DNA of 64,000 bases from Alcaligenes ammonioxydans (GCF_019343455.1 NZ_CP049362.1:558001-622000), one strand, 5' to 3'; counted from the stretch's first letter, positions 1-9,292 are shown. Notes: a model not told the origin generated them from the sequence alone. Numbers and translations: made by a program.

Positions 1-1
1 C

Positions 2-346
2 AGTGTAGGCACTTCCTTTCTGGGAGATGGCGAGCCTTTCTACCGCAAGTTCGGTATTGATGAGGTGTCCATGCGCTCGGGCGATCTGGGCAGTGCGGGC
101 AGCATCTTGCCGGTGGAAAGTGTGGTCAAATCCCTGAACAGCGGCACCAGCAACGAAGAGCGCAAGTTCATTGCCATTACCAAGGCATTGACGGCTGATT
201 TTTCGGTCAGCCTGGAGCAGGCCATGGCCGATACCGGCACCGTGGGTCGGGCCAGTTACCGCCTGGCACGGGGCCTGACCGCTGAAGTCAGTATCGGCAC
301 CGTCAATGGTCTGGCCCTGATTTACCGCTGGTTCTCGAAGGATTGA
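2..346 (+). CDS. tamB: C-terminal end of TamB-like translocation and assembly module protein (partial)
   Basis: Open reading frame entering from the left edge; only the last 114 residues are visible. The end of the protein has the alternating-residue pattern and the closing aromatic 'LIYRWFSKD' typical of the C-terminal TamB/DUF490 domain, which finishes in a short beta-strand resembling an outer-membrane signal. TamB is an inner-membrane-anchored periplasmic protein that works with TamA in outer-membrane assembly and lipid transport. A TamB gene just before dcd matches what I know of Bordetella-like genomes. The assignment rests on the C-terminus and context only; TamA would be expected further left, outside the window. 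Confidence 0.65.
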   Translation, partial: SVGTSFLGDGEPFYRKFGIDEVSMRSGDLGSAGSILPVESVVKSLNSGTSNEERKFIAITKALTADFSVSLEQAMADTGTVGRASYRLARGLTAEVSIGTVNGLALIYRWFSKD

Positions 347-409
347 GGCGGACTTGTCTGGCGCAAAGCGGACAGGCAATTGTGGTGCAAAGACAAATTT
401 GCATCGCAG

Positions 410-438
410 TTGCCTTGTGCAAGTCTCTAAACGATAAA
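410..438 (+). promoter_or_regulatory. Possible sigma70 promoter for dcd
   Basis: TTGCCT at 410-415 and GATAAA at 433-438 are separated by 17 bases. They lie about 35 bases before the dcd start in the gap after tamB. The match to consensus is moderate (four of six in each box), so this is a suggestion only. Confidence 0.3.
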
Positions 439-473
439 ATAACCGGTTACTGATTTAAGGCGGCTAATTTCTT

Positions 474-1037
474 ATGAGTATCAAAAGCGACCGTTGGATT
501 CGGCGGGCTGCTGCCCAAGGCATGATCGAGCCTTTCGAGCCAGGCCAGGTGCGCAGTGTGGACGGTCAGCGCATCGTCAGCTACGGCACTAGCAGCTATG
601 GTTACGATGTGCGCTGTGCCAACGAATTCAAGATTTTTACCAACATCAACTCGACCATCGTCGACCCCAAGGCGTTTGATGAAAAGTCCTTTGTGGATTT
701 TGTCGGTGATGTGTGCATTATCCCGCCCAACTCCTTCGCTCTGGCCCGCACGGTTGAATACTTTCGTATTCCCCGCAGTGTGCTGACGATGTGTCTGGGC
801 AAAAGCACCTATGCCCGTTGCGGCATCATTGTGAACGTGACCCCGCTGGAACCCGAATGGGAAGGCCATGTCACGCTGGAGTTTTCCAACACCACTCCGC
901 TGCCCGCCAAGATTTACGCGGGGGAAGGGTGTGCCCAGATGCTGTTCTTTGAAAGCGATGAAGTGTGCGAAGTCTCGTACCGCGACCGTGGCGGTAAATA
1001 TCAAGGTCAGCTGGGCGTCACCTTGCCCCGTACCTAG
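474..1037 (+). CDS. dcd: dCTP deaminase
   Basis: A 187-residue protein of normal family length. It deaminates dCTP to dUTP in the cytoplasm, feeding dTMP synthesis; thyA lies 5 kb downstream in the same window. Visible family landmarks are '[12 protein letters not shown]' (about 36-47), 'GKSTYAR' (109-115) in the nucleotide-binding loop, and '[14 protein letters not shown]' (about 132-145), whose Glu136 corresponds to the catalytic Glu. The C-terminal 'GKYQGQ' segment closes over the substrate. The stop codon lies 9 bases before the decarboxylase start, so the two genes are probably cotranscribed. Confidence 0.96.
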   Translation: MSIKSDRWIRRAAAQGMIEPFEPGQVRSVDGQRIVSYGTSSYGYDVRCANEFKIFTNINSTIVDPKAFDEKSFVDFVGDVCIIPPNSFALARTVEYFRIPRSVLTMCLGKSTYARCGIIVNVTPLEPEWEGHVTLEFSNTTPLPAKIYAGEGCAQMLFFESDEVCEVSYRDRGGKYQGQLGVTLPRT

Positions 1038-1046
1038 GAGTTCTGG

Positions 1047-3320
1047 ATGAAGTTTCGTTTTCCTATCGTCATCATCGACGAAGACTACCGTTCCGAAAAT
1101 ACGTCGGGTCTGGGTATTCGAGCCCTGGCTGCGGCGATAGAGGCCGAAGGCGTGGAGGTTCTCGGGGTCACCAGCTATGGTGACCTTAGTTCTTTTGCGC
1201 AACAGCAAAGCCGCGCGAGCGCCTTCATTTTGTCGATTGATGATGAGGAATTCGATGTGGATTCCCCAGAAGATGTCGCCAATGCGATCAAGAACCTGCG
1301 CTCCTTTATTGGCGAGCTGCGGTTTCGCAACGAGGACATCCCCATCTATCTGTATGGCGAGACGCGAACTTCGCAGCATATCCCCAACGATATTTTGCGC
1401 GAATTGCACGGCTTTATTCACATGTTCGAGGACACGCCCGAGTTCGTGGCGCGTCACATTATCCGTGAAGCACGTTCCTACCTGGAAAGTCTGGCGCCGC
1501 CGTTTTTTCGCGAACTGGTCAAATATGCATCGGACGGTTCCTATTCCTGGCACTGCCCGGGGCACTCGGGTGGCGTGGCCTTTCTGAAAAGCCCGGTTGG
1601 GCAAATGTTTCACCAGTTCTTTGGTGAAAACATGCTGCGCGCGGACGTCTGTAATGCGGTGGACGAGCTGGGGCAGTTGCTGGACCATACCGGTCCGGTC
1701 GCGGATGCCGAGCGCAATGCCGCGCGCATTTTCCATGCTGATCACTGCTTTTTCGTCACGAACGGCACGTCCACGTCCAACAAGATCGTCTGGCATGCCA
1801 ACGTCGCCAACAATGATGTGGTGGTGGTCGATCGCAACTGCCATAAGTCGATTCTGCACGCCATCACCATGACGGGCGCCATCCCGGTGTTCTTGCGCCC
1901 TACGCGCAATCACCTGGGGATTATTGGCCCCATCCCGCAAGAGGAGTTCTTGCCGGAAAACATTGCACGCAAGATCGAGGCGAACCCCTTTGCCAGCAAG
2001 GCCAAGAATAAGAAACCCCGTATTTTGACGCTGACGCAAAGTACCTATGACGGGGTGATCTACAACGTGGAAATGATCAAGGAAACACTGGATTCCAAGA
2101 TCCCTACGCTGCACTTTGATGAGGCCTGGTTGCCGCATGCGGCCTTCCATGACTTCTATCACGACATGCATGCGATTGGGGCGGACCGTCCACGTACCAA
2201 AGACACCATGATTTACGCCACGCATTCCACGCACAAAATGCTGGCCGGCTTGTCGCAGGCGTCCCAGATTACGGTACAGGATGCGGAAAACCGACCGCTG
2301 GACCGTAACGTGTTCAATGAAGCCTATCTGATGCACACCAGCACCAGCCCGCAGTACGCCATTATTGCGTCCTGCGATGTGGCGGCAGCCATGATGGAGC
2401 CACCGGGTGGCACTGCTCTGGTTGAGGAAAGCATTTGCGAGGCCATGGACTTTCGCCGTGCCATGCGCAAGGTGTCCAAGGAGTACGGCGAGAACGACTG
2501 GTGGTTCAAGGTATGGGGCCCTGACACGCTGCCCGAGGAAGGCATAGGCGAGCGCGAGGACTGGATTTTGCGCTCCGATGCGGAATGGCATGGCTTTGGC
2601 AAGTTGTCCACCAACTTCAATATGCTGGACCCGGTCAAGGCGACAGTCGTCACACCCGGTCTGGATATTTCTGGCACCTTTGCCGAGCAGGGCATCCCGG
2701 CCGCTCTGGTGTCCAAATACCTGGCCGAGCATGGCGTGGTGGTGGAAAAAACCGGCCTGTATTCCTTTTTTATCCTGTTCACCATTGGCATCACCAAAGG
2801 TCGCTGGAATACCTTGCTGACCGCCTTGCAACAGTTCAAGGACGACTACGATCGCAACCAGCCCATGTGGCGCATCTTGCCGGATTTTTGCAAGGCTCAG
2901 CCCACCTATGAACGCATGGGCTTGCGTGACCTGTGTCAGCAGATTCACCAGGCTTACCGCAAGTACGATCTGGCCCGCCTGACTACCGAGGTTTACCTGA
3001 GCGATATGATTCCTGCTCTGAAACCGTCGGATGCGTATGCCAAGATGGCGCATGGCGATATCGAGCGCGTGGGCATTGATGAGCTCGAGGGCCGGGTGAC
3101 CGGTGTGTTGCTGACTCCTTATCCTCCCGGTATTCCTTTGCTGATACCTGGCGAACGCTTTAACTCCCGCATTGTGGAGTACCTGCAGTTTGCGCGCGAG
3201 TTCAATGCGCGTTTTCCCGGCTTTGAAACCTATGTGCATGGACTGGCGCAGGATATTGGCCCCGATGGACTGCCGCGCTACTACGTAGATTGCGTGCTTG
3301 AGTCTGAACCCAACGAGTAA
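1047..3320 (+). CDS. Orn/Lys/Arg decarboxylase (PLP, fold type I), probably arginine decarboxylase-like
   Basis: A 757-residue class of inducible basic amino acid decarboxylase with an N-terminal wing domain (about 1-140), a PLP-binding large domain and a C-terminal domain. The PLP lysine is Lys397 in 'HSTHKMLAGLSQAS'. 'WHCPGHSGG' (about 169-177), 'NGTSTSNK' and 'HFDEAWLPH' are conserved cofactor-site elements. The length is nearer the acid-induced arginine decarboxylase AdiA than the roughly 715-residue lysine and ornithine enzymes, but the substrate cannot be fixed from sequence by eye. No antiporter gene (AdiC, CadB or PotE) is beside it, which argues for polyamine biosynthesis or general use rather than a classic acid-resistance pair. 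The ribosome-binding site TAGGAG overlaps the dcd stop codon. Confidence 0.88.
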   Translation: MKFRFPIVIIDEDYRSENTSGLGIRALAAAIEAEGVEVLGVTSYGDLSSFAQQQSRASAFILSIDDEEFDVDSPEDVANAIKNLRSFIGELRFRNEDIPIYLYGETRTSQHIPNDILRELHGFIHMFEDTPEFVARHIIREARSYLESLAPPFFRELVKYASDGSYSWHCPGHSGGVAFLKSPVGQMFHQFFGENMLRADVCNAVDELGQLLDHTGPVADAERNAARIFHADHCFFVTNGTSTSNKIVWHANVANNDVVVVDRNCHKSILHAITMTGAIPVFLRPTRNHLGIIGPIPQEEFLPENIARKIEANPFASKAKNKKPRILTLTQSTYDGVIYNVEMIKETLDSKIPTLHFDEAWLPHAAFHDFYHDMHAIGADRPRTKDTMIYATHSTHKMLAGLSQASQITVQDAENRPLDRNVFNEAYLMHTSTSPQYAIIASCDVAAAMMEPPGGTALVEESICEAMDFRRAMRKVSKEYGENDWWFKVWGPDTLPEEGIGEREDWILRSDAEWHGFGKLSTNFNMLDPVKATVVTPGLDISGTFAEQGIPAALVSKYLAEHGVVVEKTGLYSFFILFTIGITKGRWNTLLTALQQFKDDYDRNQPMWRILPDFCKAQPTYERMGLRDLCQQIHQAYRKYDLARLTTEVYLSDMIPALKPSDAYAKMAHGDIERVGIDELEGRVTGVLLTPYPPGIPLLIPGERFNSRIVEYLQFAREFNARFPGFETYVHGLAQDIGPDGLPRYYVDCVLESEPNE

Positions 3321-3326
3321 ATTTGC

Positions 3327-4550
3327 GTGATCCCTTTTTTTGATGTGGCCGTCATAGGCGCAGGTGCAGCCGGCATGATGGCTGCCAGTATCGCAGGCCA
3401 GCGCGGCCTGCGAGTGGTATTGATTGATCACGCTGAAAAGCTGGCCGAGAAAATCCGTATTTCCGGTGGAGGACGTTGCAACTTCACCAATACGGGCACG
3501 TCGCCCGAGAACTTCCTGTCCAAAAACCCGCACTTTTGCCGTTCAGCGCTGGCCGGTTATACCCCGCAGGATTTCTTGCAGCTGGTGCGCGACTATCGCA
3601 TTGGCTTTCATGAGAAGCACAAAGGTCAGCTGTTTTGTGATGACTCCAGCGAGTCCATTATCCAGATGCTGCGTCAGGAATGTCTGAAAGGGCAGGTGTC
3701 CTGGCGCATGCCTTGTTCCGTTCAGTCCATCGGTCGTACTGAGCAAGGCTTTGTGTTGCGCACCAGTCAGGGTGAGCTCAATGCCCTGCAAGTCGTTATT
3801 GCGACAGGGGGCATGGCCATTCCGCAGTTGGGTTCTACGGACTATGCCCTGCGTGTGGCGCGTCACTTCGGTCTGAAAGTAATTGAGCCCCATCCCGCAC
3901 TGGTGCCCCTGACTTTCGACGGTCGTGACTGGAAGCCATTTTCTGCCCTGAGTGGCGTGGCGTTGGAAGTGGAAGTCAGTACCGGGCAGGGTAAGCAGCG
4001 CCAGGCTTTTCTGGAAGACCTGTTGTTTACGCATCGCGGCTTGTCAGGGCCGGGTATTTTGCAGATTTCCAGCTACTGGCAGCCAGGTGAGAGCATTTGT
4101 GTGGATCTGGCACCGGGCCAGGACATTGCCCAGCAGTTGCTGGACTTGAAGGCGGGGAATCGCCAGCAGTTGGTGACGGTGTTGTCGACATTGTGGCCGC
4201 GTCGTTTGGTGGAGCAGTGGCTCGATACCTCGGAGCTGTTGCCCAAGGGCGTAGGCCAACAACGTCTGGCCGATTTGCCGGATCGCGTCTTGCGTTCCGT
4301 GGGGCAAGTGATTAATGCCTGGGCGTTGAAGCCCAGTGGCACTGCAGGCTATAAAAAGGCGGAAGTGATGAGCGGCGGCGTGGATACCCGTGAGCTCAAT
4401 CAGAAAAGCATGGAAGCACGCAAGGTTCCTGGCCTGTTCTTTATTGGCGAAGCGGTGGATGTTACCGGTTGGCTGGGCGGGTACAACTTTCAATGGGCTT
4501 GGGCTTCGGCAGCGGCTTGTGCGCGGGCACTGAAGGCGCAGGCGGCTTAA
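3327..4550 (+). CDS. FAD-dependent oxidoreductase of the HI0933/YhiN/BaiN family
   Basis: A 407-residue flavoprotein. The dinucleotide-binding motif GAGAAG is at residues 11-16. 'KIRISGGGRCNFTN' (about 42-55) and the C-terminal 'GLFFIGEAVDVTGWLGGYNFQWAWAS' region, which caps the FAD site, identify the family. A member from gut Clostridium (BaiN) was proposed to act in bile acid reduction, but most proteobacterial members have no known substrate. The GTG start, six bases after the decarboxylase stop, is chosen because it leaves a normal short strand before the Rossmann motif; the next ATG would cut into it. Probably cotranscribed with the upstream genes. Confidence 0.85.
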   Translation: MIPFFDVAVIGAGAAGMMAASIAGQRGLRVVLIDHAEKLAEKIRISGGGRCNFTNTGTSPENFLSKNPHFCRSALAGYTPQDFLQLVRDYRIGFHEKHKGQLFCDDSSESIIQMLRQECLKGQVSWRMPCSVQSIGRTEQGFVLRTSQGELNALQVVIATGGMAIPQLGSTDYALRVARHFGLKVIEPHPALVPLTFDGRDWKPFSALSGVALEVEVSTGQGKQRQAFLEDLLFTHRGLSGPGILQISSYWQPGESICVDLAPGQDIAQQLLDLKAGNRQQLVTVLSTLWPRRLVEQWLDTSELLPKGVGQQRLADLPDRVLRSVGQVINAWALKPSGTAGYKKAEVMSGGVDTRELNQKSMEARKVPGLFFIGEAVDVTGWLGGYNFQWAWASAAACARALKAQAA

Positions 4551-4642
4551 TGTTAAGCAAGCGGGTGAAGACGGCAGGGCCCCGATTGGGTGGCCGTTTT
4601 TGAAATCAACACAGGTGTTGGCTGGTTAGTCAGGGAGGCAAT

Positions 4643-5017
4643 ATGCAACTGCCAGTAGATAGAAAGTACGTAGCAAGTCATGAGTGGGCCAAGGAGGAAG
4701 GCGGAGTTGTGCTGGTAGGCATTACTGACTTTGCGCAGGACCAGTTGGGTGATTTGGTTTTTGTCGGGGACTTCACTCCTGGGACCCGGCTGGCCGCCGG
4801 TCAGACGGCAGGGGTGGTGGAATCGGTGAAAGCTGCTTCCGATATTTATGCGCCGGTTTCGGGTGAGTTGGTGGAGTTCAACCAAGCCTTGTCGGATGCG
4901 CCGCACCTGTTGAATGAAGCCCCGTTCGATACCTGGATTTTCAAGCTCAAGGCTGATAATCCGGCGGATCTGGACGGTTTGCTGGATGGTCCGGCTTACG
5001 CGGCGGTCGCGGAGTAA
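4643..5017 (+). CDS. gcvH: Glycine cleavage system H protein
   Basis: A 124-residue lipoyl carrier. The lipoylated lysine is Lys63 in 'GVVESVKAASDIYAPVSGE'. H protein shuttles the aminomethyl group between the P, T and L proteins of the glycine cleavage system. A clear GGGAGG ribosome-binding site lies 5-10 bases before the ATG. No gcvT or gcvP is adjacent, so this copy is either solitary or separated from its partners. The gene is followed by a strong terminator, and a 92-base gap separates it from the upstream flavoprotein gene. Confidence 0.94.
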   Translation: MQLPVDRKYVASHEWAKEEGGVVLVGITDFAQDQLGDLVFVGDFTPGTRLAAGQTAGVVESVKAASDIYAPVSGELVEFNQALSDAPHLLNEAPFDTWIFKLKADNPADLDGLLDGPAYAAVAE

Positions 5018-5081
5018 GCCAGACGTAGAGCCCGTACGAATGCAGTTTGGCCTTGCCTGATGCAGGCGGACTGATCGGAAA

Positions 5082-5117
5082 AAAGCCTGAATCCGTTTGA
5101 CGGGTTCAGGCTTTTTA
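5082..5117 (+). terminator. Rho-independent terminator after gcvH
   Basis: A 13-base-pair stem (AAGCCTGAATCCG paired with CGGGTTCAGGCTT, one G-T pair), five-base loop, then a T-rich run. It sits 65 bases after the gcvH stop and ends that transcription unit. Confidence 0.85.
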
Positions 5118-5371
5118 TTTGGCTTCGGGCGTCAGCAGGGGGGTGCGCAGAGGCCCCGGTGCTTGCTTGAAGCCCGTGCCTGACGCCTGTCCCGACAACT
5201 GAAGCGATGCGAAGCCCGAGCCAGGGTTTTTGGGCTTTGGTGACTGTCAGCTCGATAGAGCGGTGGTGGTCAAAGGCTTGCAAGGCATGAAAAACAACGC
5301 CTTGACCTCATTGCCAGGAAGTCACGCGCCGCATAGTGACTAAGCGCCCCGCTCGTTGCTCTACGGCTTTC

Positions 5372-5863
5372 TTAGCGGCGACGATAGGTGACATAGTCGT
5401 AAGTAAAGCCATTTTCCTCAGGCTGGGGAAGGCGTTCAATTTCTTCCCACTCACCTTCCGGCAGTATCGGGAAGAAGGTGTCGCCGTCCACCTCTGCCTT
5501 GATTTCAGTGGCAATCAGCTCCTGAGCGATGGGCAGGGCCAGACGGAAAAGCTGTTCGCCGCCAATCACGCAAACGGTGTCATAACCGGGGCAGGCCGCC
5601 AGAGCATCGTCCAGATTGCTGAAAACCTGCGCGCCCTGGGCCTGATAGTCCGCATTGCGGCTGATCACCAGATTCGGGCGACCCGGCAAGGGCCGGCCCA
5701 GCGACTCCCAGGTCTTGCGGCCCATGATGATGGGCAAACCCATGGTCACACGCTTGAAGTGCTGCAGGTCGGACGGCAGACGCCAGGGCAGGTCCTGATC
5801 TTTGCCAATGCAACGGTTGGCCGCATACGCGACAACCAGACGGATAAGTGGGAGGGTGCTCAT
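5372..5863 (-). CDS. folA: Dihydrofolate reductase
   Basis: A 163-residue chromosomal-type DHFR that reduces dihydrofolate to tetrahydrofolate with NADPH. '[24 protein letters not shown]' near the N-terminus carries the Met20-type loop and the active-site acidic residue after PW; '[12 protein letters not shown]' and '[13 protein letters not shown]' are the NADPH-binding segments. Its ATG overlaps the thyA stop codon by four bases (ATGA), so translation is probably coupled. Pairing with thyA makes sense because thymidylate synthase produces the dihydrofolate that this enzyme recycles. Confidence 0.97.
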   Translation of the reverse strand: MSTLPLIRLVVAYAANRCIGKDQDLPWRLPSDLQHFKRVTMGLPIIMGRKTWESLGRPLPGRPNLVISRNADYQAQGAQVFSNLDDALAACPGYDTVCVIGGEQLFRLALPIAQELIATEIKAEVDGDTFFPILPEGEWEEIERLPQPEENGFTYDYVTYRRR

Positions 5864-6660
5864 ACGGCAACGGGCGCCTTGATATGGGGGTGAGGATCGT
5901 AATCGGTGATCTCGAAGTCTTCGTACTCGTACTCAAACAGGCTGGCCGGCTTGCGCTTGATGGTCAGCTTGGGGTAGGGGCGCGGGTCGCGTGAGAGCTG
6001 CAGTTCAGCCTGCTCGAAGTGGTTCGAGTACAGGTGGCAGTCGCCTCCGGTCCAGATGAAATCGCCGACCTCCAGATCACATTGCTGGGCCACCATGTGG
6101 GTCAGCAAGGCGTAGCTGGCAATGTTGAATGGCACACCCAGGAAAATATCCGCGCTGCGCTGGTAGAGCTGGCAGGAGAGCTTGCCGTTGGCAACGTAGA
6201 ACTGGAACAGGGCATGGCAAGGGGGCAGGGCCATCTGATTGACATCGGCCACATTCCAGGCAGAAACGATCAGGCGGCGCGAGTCGGGATTGTTGCGAAT
6301 CTGCTCTACCACCTGGCTGATCTGGTCAATATGACGCCCATCGGGAGTGGGCCAGGAGCGCCATTGCACGCCGTAGACGGGGCCCAGATTGCCGTTCTCG
6401 TCAGCCCACTCGTCCCAGATAGAGACGCCACGCTCTTGCAGCCACCGCACGTTGGAGTCGCCGCGCAAAAACCATAGCAACTCGATAAAGATGCTGCGGG
6501 TGTGCAGCTTCTTGGTGGTGATCAGTGGAAAGCCCTGCGACAGATCGAAGCGCATTTGGTGGCCAAATACCGAGTTCGTACCGGTGCCGGTGCGATCCCC
6601 TTTGGGAGTGCCTTGGGTGTAGACCAGGCGCAGCAGGTCTTCGTAGGGATAAAGGGACAT
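5860..6660 (-). CDS. thyA: Thymidylate synthase
   Basis: A 266-residue protein, the size of short bacterial ThyA. It methylates dUMP to dTMP using methylene-tetrahydrofolate. Visible motifs are 'GDRTGTGT' (phosphate-binding Arg), '[11 protein letters not shown]', the catalytic Cys in '[11 protein letters not shown]', and '[19 protein letters not shown]'. The start is placed at the ATG giving '[10 protein letters not shown]'; a longer in-frame extension to 6765 runs into the 3' end of the OsmC gene and lacks homology. The stop codon overlaps the folA start by four bases. Confidence 0.97.
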   Translation of the reverse strand: MSLYPYEDLLRLVYTQGTPKGDRTGTGTNSVFGHQMRFDLSQGFPLITTKKLHTRSIFIELLWFLRGDSNVRWLQERGVSIWDEWADENGNLGPVYGVQWRSWPTPDGRHIDQISQVVEQIRNNPDSRRLIVSAWNVADVNQMALPPCHALFQFYVANGKLSCQLYQRSADIFLGVPFNIASYALLTHMVAQQCDLEVGDFIWTGGDCHLYSNHFEQAELQLSRDPRPYPKLTIKRKPASLFEYEYEDFEITDYDPHPHIKAPVAV

Positions 6661-6667
6661 GGCGAAC

Positions 6668-7090
6668 TCAGGCTTGCTCAATAGCGACGGAATAAGTGAT
6701 CTCGGCGGTCTTGCCCAACATGGCCGAGGCTGAACAGTACTTGTCATGCGACAGCTGCACGGCACGCTCGACGGCGGCTTGAGGCAGGTCCTTGCCGGTC
6801 ACCACAAAAGTGAAATGAATCTTGGTAAAGACTTTGGGATCGGTGTTGGCGCGTTCAGCCGTCAGTTTGACCTGACAGCCGGTAATGGCATGACGACCTC
6901 GCTTGAGAATCAGCACCACGTCGTACGCTGCGCAGCCGCCTGCGCCGGTCAGCAACATTTCCATGGGTCGGGGAGCCAGATTATTGCCGCCTCCTTCGGG
7001 AGCGCCGTCCATGGCCGTCACATGACCGCTGCCCGTACGGGCAACAAACAGCATGCCGTCCTTGCCGCCCCAGTCGATTGTGCATTCCAT
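6668..7090 (-). CDS. OsmC family protein, YhfA-like
   Basis: A 140-residue OsmC-fold protein. '[20 protein letters not shown]' (about 42-61) holds one conserved cysteine and '[12 protein letters not shown]' the other, the pair that forms the peroxidatic centre in OsmC/Ohr proteins. The spacing and '[19 protein letters not shown]' stretch match the YhfA subgroup rather than Ohr. Its precise substrate is unknown. The start chosen gives 'MECTIDWGG', with AGGA seven bases upstream; the longer reading frame adds ten unsupported residues. It lies seven bases before thyA and may be cotranscribed with thyA-folA. Confidence 0.88.
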   Translation of the reverse strand: MECTIDWGGKDGMLFVARTGSGHVTAMDGAPEGGGNNLAPRPMEMLLTGAGGCAAYDVVLILKRGRHAITGCQVKLTAERANTDPKVFTKIHFTFVVTGKDLPQAAVERAVQLSHDKYCSASAMLGKTAEITYSVAIEQA

Positions 7091-7629
7091 ATGAATTCCT
7101 TTGTTGTCAGTGCGAGCCAAGACTCGTCAGTAGATTGTCAGGGGTGATTGTACTTTTTGACGCGCTCGCGTGCAGCGTCCGCATCTGACCTGTGGGGCGA
7201 TGGCTACTGCCACTGAACGGCATGCCGGTGCTTGTCGTCCTGTTCCAGGCCCATATAAGAAAAACCGTATGGACAAATCGGGGCAGAACCACGCTCTTTG
7301 TAAGATTTAGACTGGTTTTGTTGATTGTCCTAGGATAAACTTCGGAGCGGTACACGGCATTTTGAAACAGATATGTCACACGGGTTTACCCTCGCCTATA
7401 ATGACAGTCGCCCGTATACCAAAAAATGTCGTGCTCGTATTTGTCCTGTCTCAATAAACCTTGCTTTCAATGGGGGCTTTATTCAGACGTCACAGACGGG
7501 TGTTTTAACATGACGGCTCTCGCGACCTAGGCAGTCGCAGATTTTTTGCGTCCATGCTCTTTCGATCTGCGACGCGTCAAGTGCCGCCGAGCTGCTTGGC
7601 AGCTTCACATTAACCAGGCCTGGATCATT
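7091..7629. other. Long intergenic region with the cbb3 operon control region
   Basis: About 540 bases between the OsmC-family start (leftward) and the ccoN start (rightward), so it must hold two divergent promoters. I see no convincing gene. It contains a TATAAT box at 7397-7402, a degenerate FNR/ANR-like site just upstream of it, a six-codon leader ORF (7510-7530) and a small hairpin followed by six T residues (7522-7547). Confidence 0.6.
7362..7402 (+). promoter_or_regulatory. Candidate FNR/ANR-regulated promoter for ccoNO
   Basis: A perfect TATAAT lies at 7397-7402 without a good -35 box. TTGAA-N4-ATATG at 7362-7375 is a partial match to the FNR consensus TTGAT-N4-ATCAA and is centred about 41 bases before the expected transcription start, the usual class II activator position. 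cbb3 oxidases are commonly FNR/ANR-activated under low oxygen. The right half-site is poor, so this is tentative. Confidence 0.35.
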
Positions 7630-9285
7630 GTGAATACCGTTTCAATACTGCTACTAGCTTTCATATTGTCCGTTACCGGACTTTTTGTCTTCATCTGGTC
7701 GTTACGTCGTAACTTCTTTGACCACAGTCCCGCCGCCTCGCGAGAAATTTTCTCCAAAGGCGAGATCGGGCAGGTAGATGACCCTTCCGCCACCCCTGAA
7801 CAACGTCAGGCACTTCAAGATGAAATGGGCCACAAGACCATTTCTGCTGAGGATCGTCAGGCGCTGAGCGTTGAACTGGCAGAACGTGTGGAAGCCGACC
7901 GCTCCACCGCGTCGGTCACCTTCATTTTGCTGGCCTGTTCGGTGTTCTGGCTGATTGTGGCCTCGACCGCGGGTCTGATCAGCTCGATCAAGCTGCATGA
8001 GCCCGAGTTCTTGACGCAACACGCCTGGATGACGTTCGGCCGTATGCGCACCCTGCACCTGAATGCGGTCGCTTATGGTTGGGCCCCGATGGCCGCCTTT
8101 GGCGTTGCCATGTGGATGCTGCCCCGTCTGCTCAAGACCCCCCTGATTGGTGCCCGATACGCCATCACCGGCGGTGTCTTGTGGAACCTGGGTCTGGTCG
8201 GTGGGCTGACCTGTATTGCGATGGGTATTACTGACGGCATGGAATGGCTGGAAATGCCCTGGCAGGTTGATATCCTGATGGTTATTGGCGGCGCGCTGGC
8301 AGCCATGCCTTTGATCTTCACTTTGCAAAACCGTCGTGCCCACCATCTGTATGTGTCGGTGTGGTACATGGGCGCGGCGCTGTTCTGGTTCCCCATCCTG
8401 TTCCTGGTCGGCAACCTGCCAGCCGTACACGTGGGTGTTGAGCAGGCAACCATGAACTGGTGGTTTGGTCACAACGTGCTGGGTCTGTTCTACACTCCGA
8501 TGGCCCTGGCGTCGGTGTACTACTTCCTGCCCAAGATCATCGGTCAGCCCATCAGCTCCTACAACCTGTCTCTGGTGGGTTTCTGGGGTCTGGCGTTTTT
8601 CTACGGTCAGGTCGGTGGTCACCACCTGGTTGGCGGCCCTGTGCCGCAGTGGATGGTGACGCTGTCGATTGTGCAAAGCATGATGATGATCATTCCCGTG
8701 CTGGCTTTCTCGATTAACCAGCACTACACCATGAAAGGTCACTTCCGCACCCTGATTCACTCGCCCACCCTGCGCTTTATCGTGCTGGGCGGCATGATGT
8801 ACACCGTCAGCTCCATTCAAGGTTCCTTTGAGGCGCTGCGCAGCATCAACACAATCACCCACTTCACGCACTTCACGGTGGCCCACGCCCATATCGGCTT
8901 GTACGGCTTCTTTACGATCGTGATGTTCGGCGCCATTTACTACGTGATGCCGCGCGTGATGTCCTGGGAATGGCCTTACCCTAAACTGATCTCCCTGCAC
9001 TTCTGGCTGGTGGTGATCGGTTTTGCCATCTACGCAATCGGCCTGAGCATTGGCGGCTGGCTGCAAGGTCTGGCGATGCTGGACCCTGCCAAAGCCTTCA
9101 TGGAATCGGTCTTTGTCACGATGCCTTATCTGAAGTCGCGCTCGATTGGTGGTGGTTTGATGACTTTGGGTCACCTTGTGTTTGCCTTCCACTTTGTGGC
9201 AATGGCTTTGCGCTATGGCAGCCGTCGTATTGGTCCAGCCCTGTTTCACCAGCGCTCGGCAACTCGCAATGTAGTGGAGGCATGA
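7630..9285 (+). CDS. ccoN: cbb3-type cytochrome c oxidase subunit I with N-terminal CcoS-like extension
   Basis: The catalytic haem-copper subunit of the high-affinity cbb3 oxidase in the inner membrane, about 551 residues against roughly 475 for a usual CcoN. Expected metal ligands are visible: His143 in 'TLHLNAVAYGW', His281 in 'FGHNV', His331-His332 in 'GGHHLVGG', and His419/His421 in 'VAHAHIG'. Residues 1-50 are extra: a membrane segment followed by 'FIWSLRRNFFDHS', resembling the small assembly protein CcoS, then an acidic linker to about 92. I chose the GTG at 7630 because the only longer start is an unsupported TTG at 7546. ccoO follows seven bases later. Confidence 0.93.
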   Translation: MNTVSILLLAFILSVTGLFVFIWSLRRNFFDHSPAASREIFSKGEIGQVDDPSATPEQRQALQDEMGHKTISAEDRQALSVELAERVEADRSTASVTFILLACSVFWLIVASTAGLISSIKLHEPEFLTQHAWMTFGRMRTLHLNAVAYGWAPMAAFGVAMWMLPRLLKTPLIGARYAITGGVLWNLGLVGGLTCIAMGITDGMEWLEMPWQVDILMVIGGALAAMPLIFTLQNRRAHHLYVSVWYMGAALFWFPILFLVGNLPAVHVGVEQATMNWWFGHNVLGLFYTPMALASVYYFLPKIIGQPISSYNLSLVGFWGLAFFYGQVGGHHLVGGPVPQWMVTLSIVQSMMMIIPVLAFSINQHYTMKGHFRTLIHSPTLRFIVLGGMMYTVSSIQGSFEALRSINTITHFTHFTVAHAHIGLYGFFTIVMFGAIYYVMPRVMSWEWPYPKLISLHFWLVVIGFAIYAIGLSIGGWLQGLAMLDPAKAFMESVFVTMPYLKSRSIGGGLMTLGHLVFAFHFVAMALRYGSRRIGPALFHQRSATRNVVEA

Positions 9286-9292
9286 TTTAGTC

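Noticed and set aside
447..3533. A 1028-residue minus-strand open frame opposite dcd and the decarboxylase gene
   Set aside because: It is the reverse shadow of two well-conserved genes; its His/Gln-rich composition is typical of antisense frames in GC-rich DNA.
4551..4642. Possible glycine riboswitch before gcvH
   Set aside because: Only 92 bases are available and I could not find the paired, conserved cores of a glycine aptamer.
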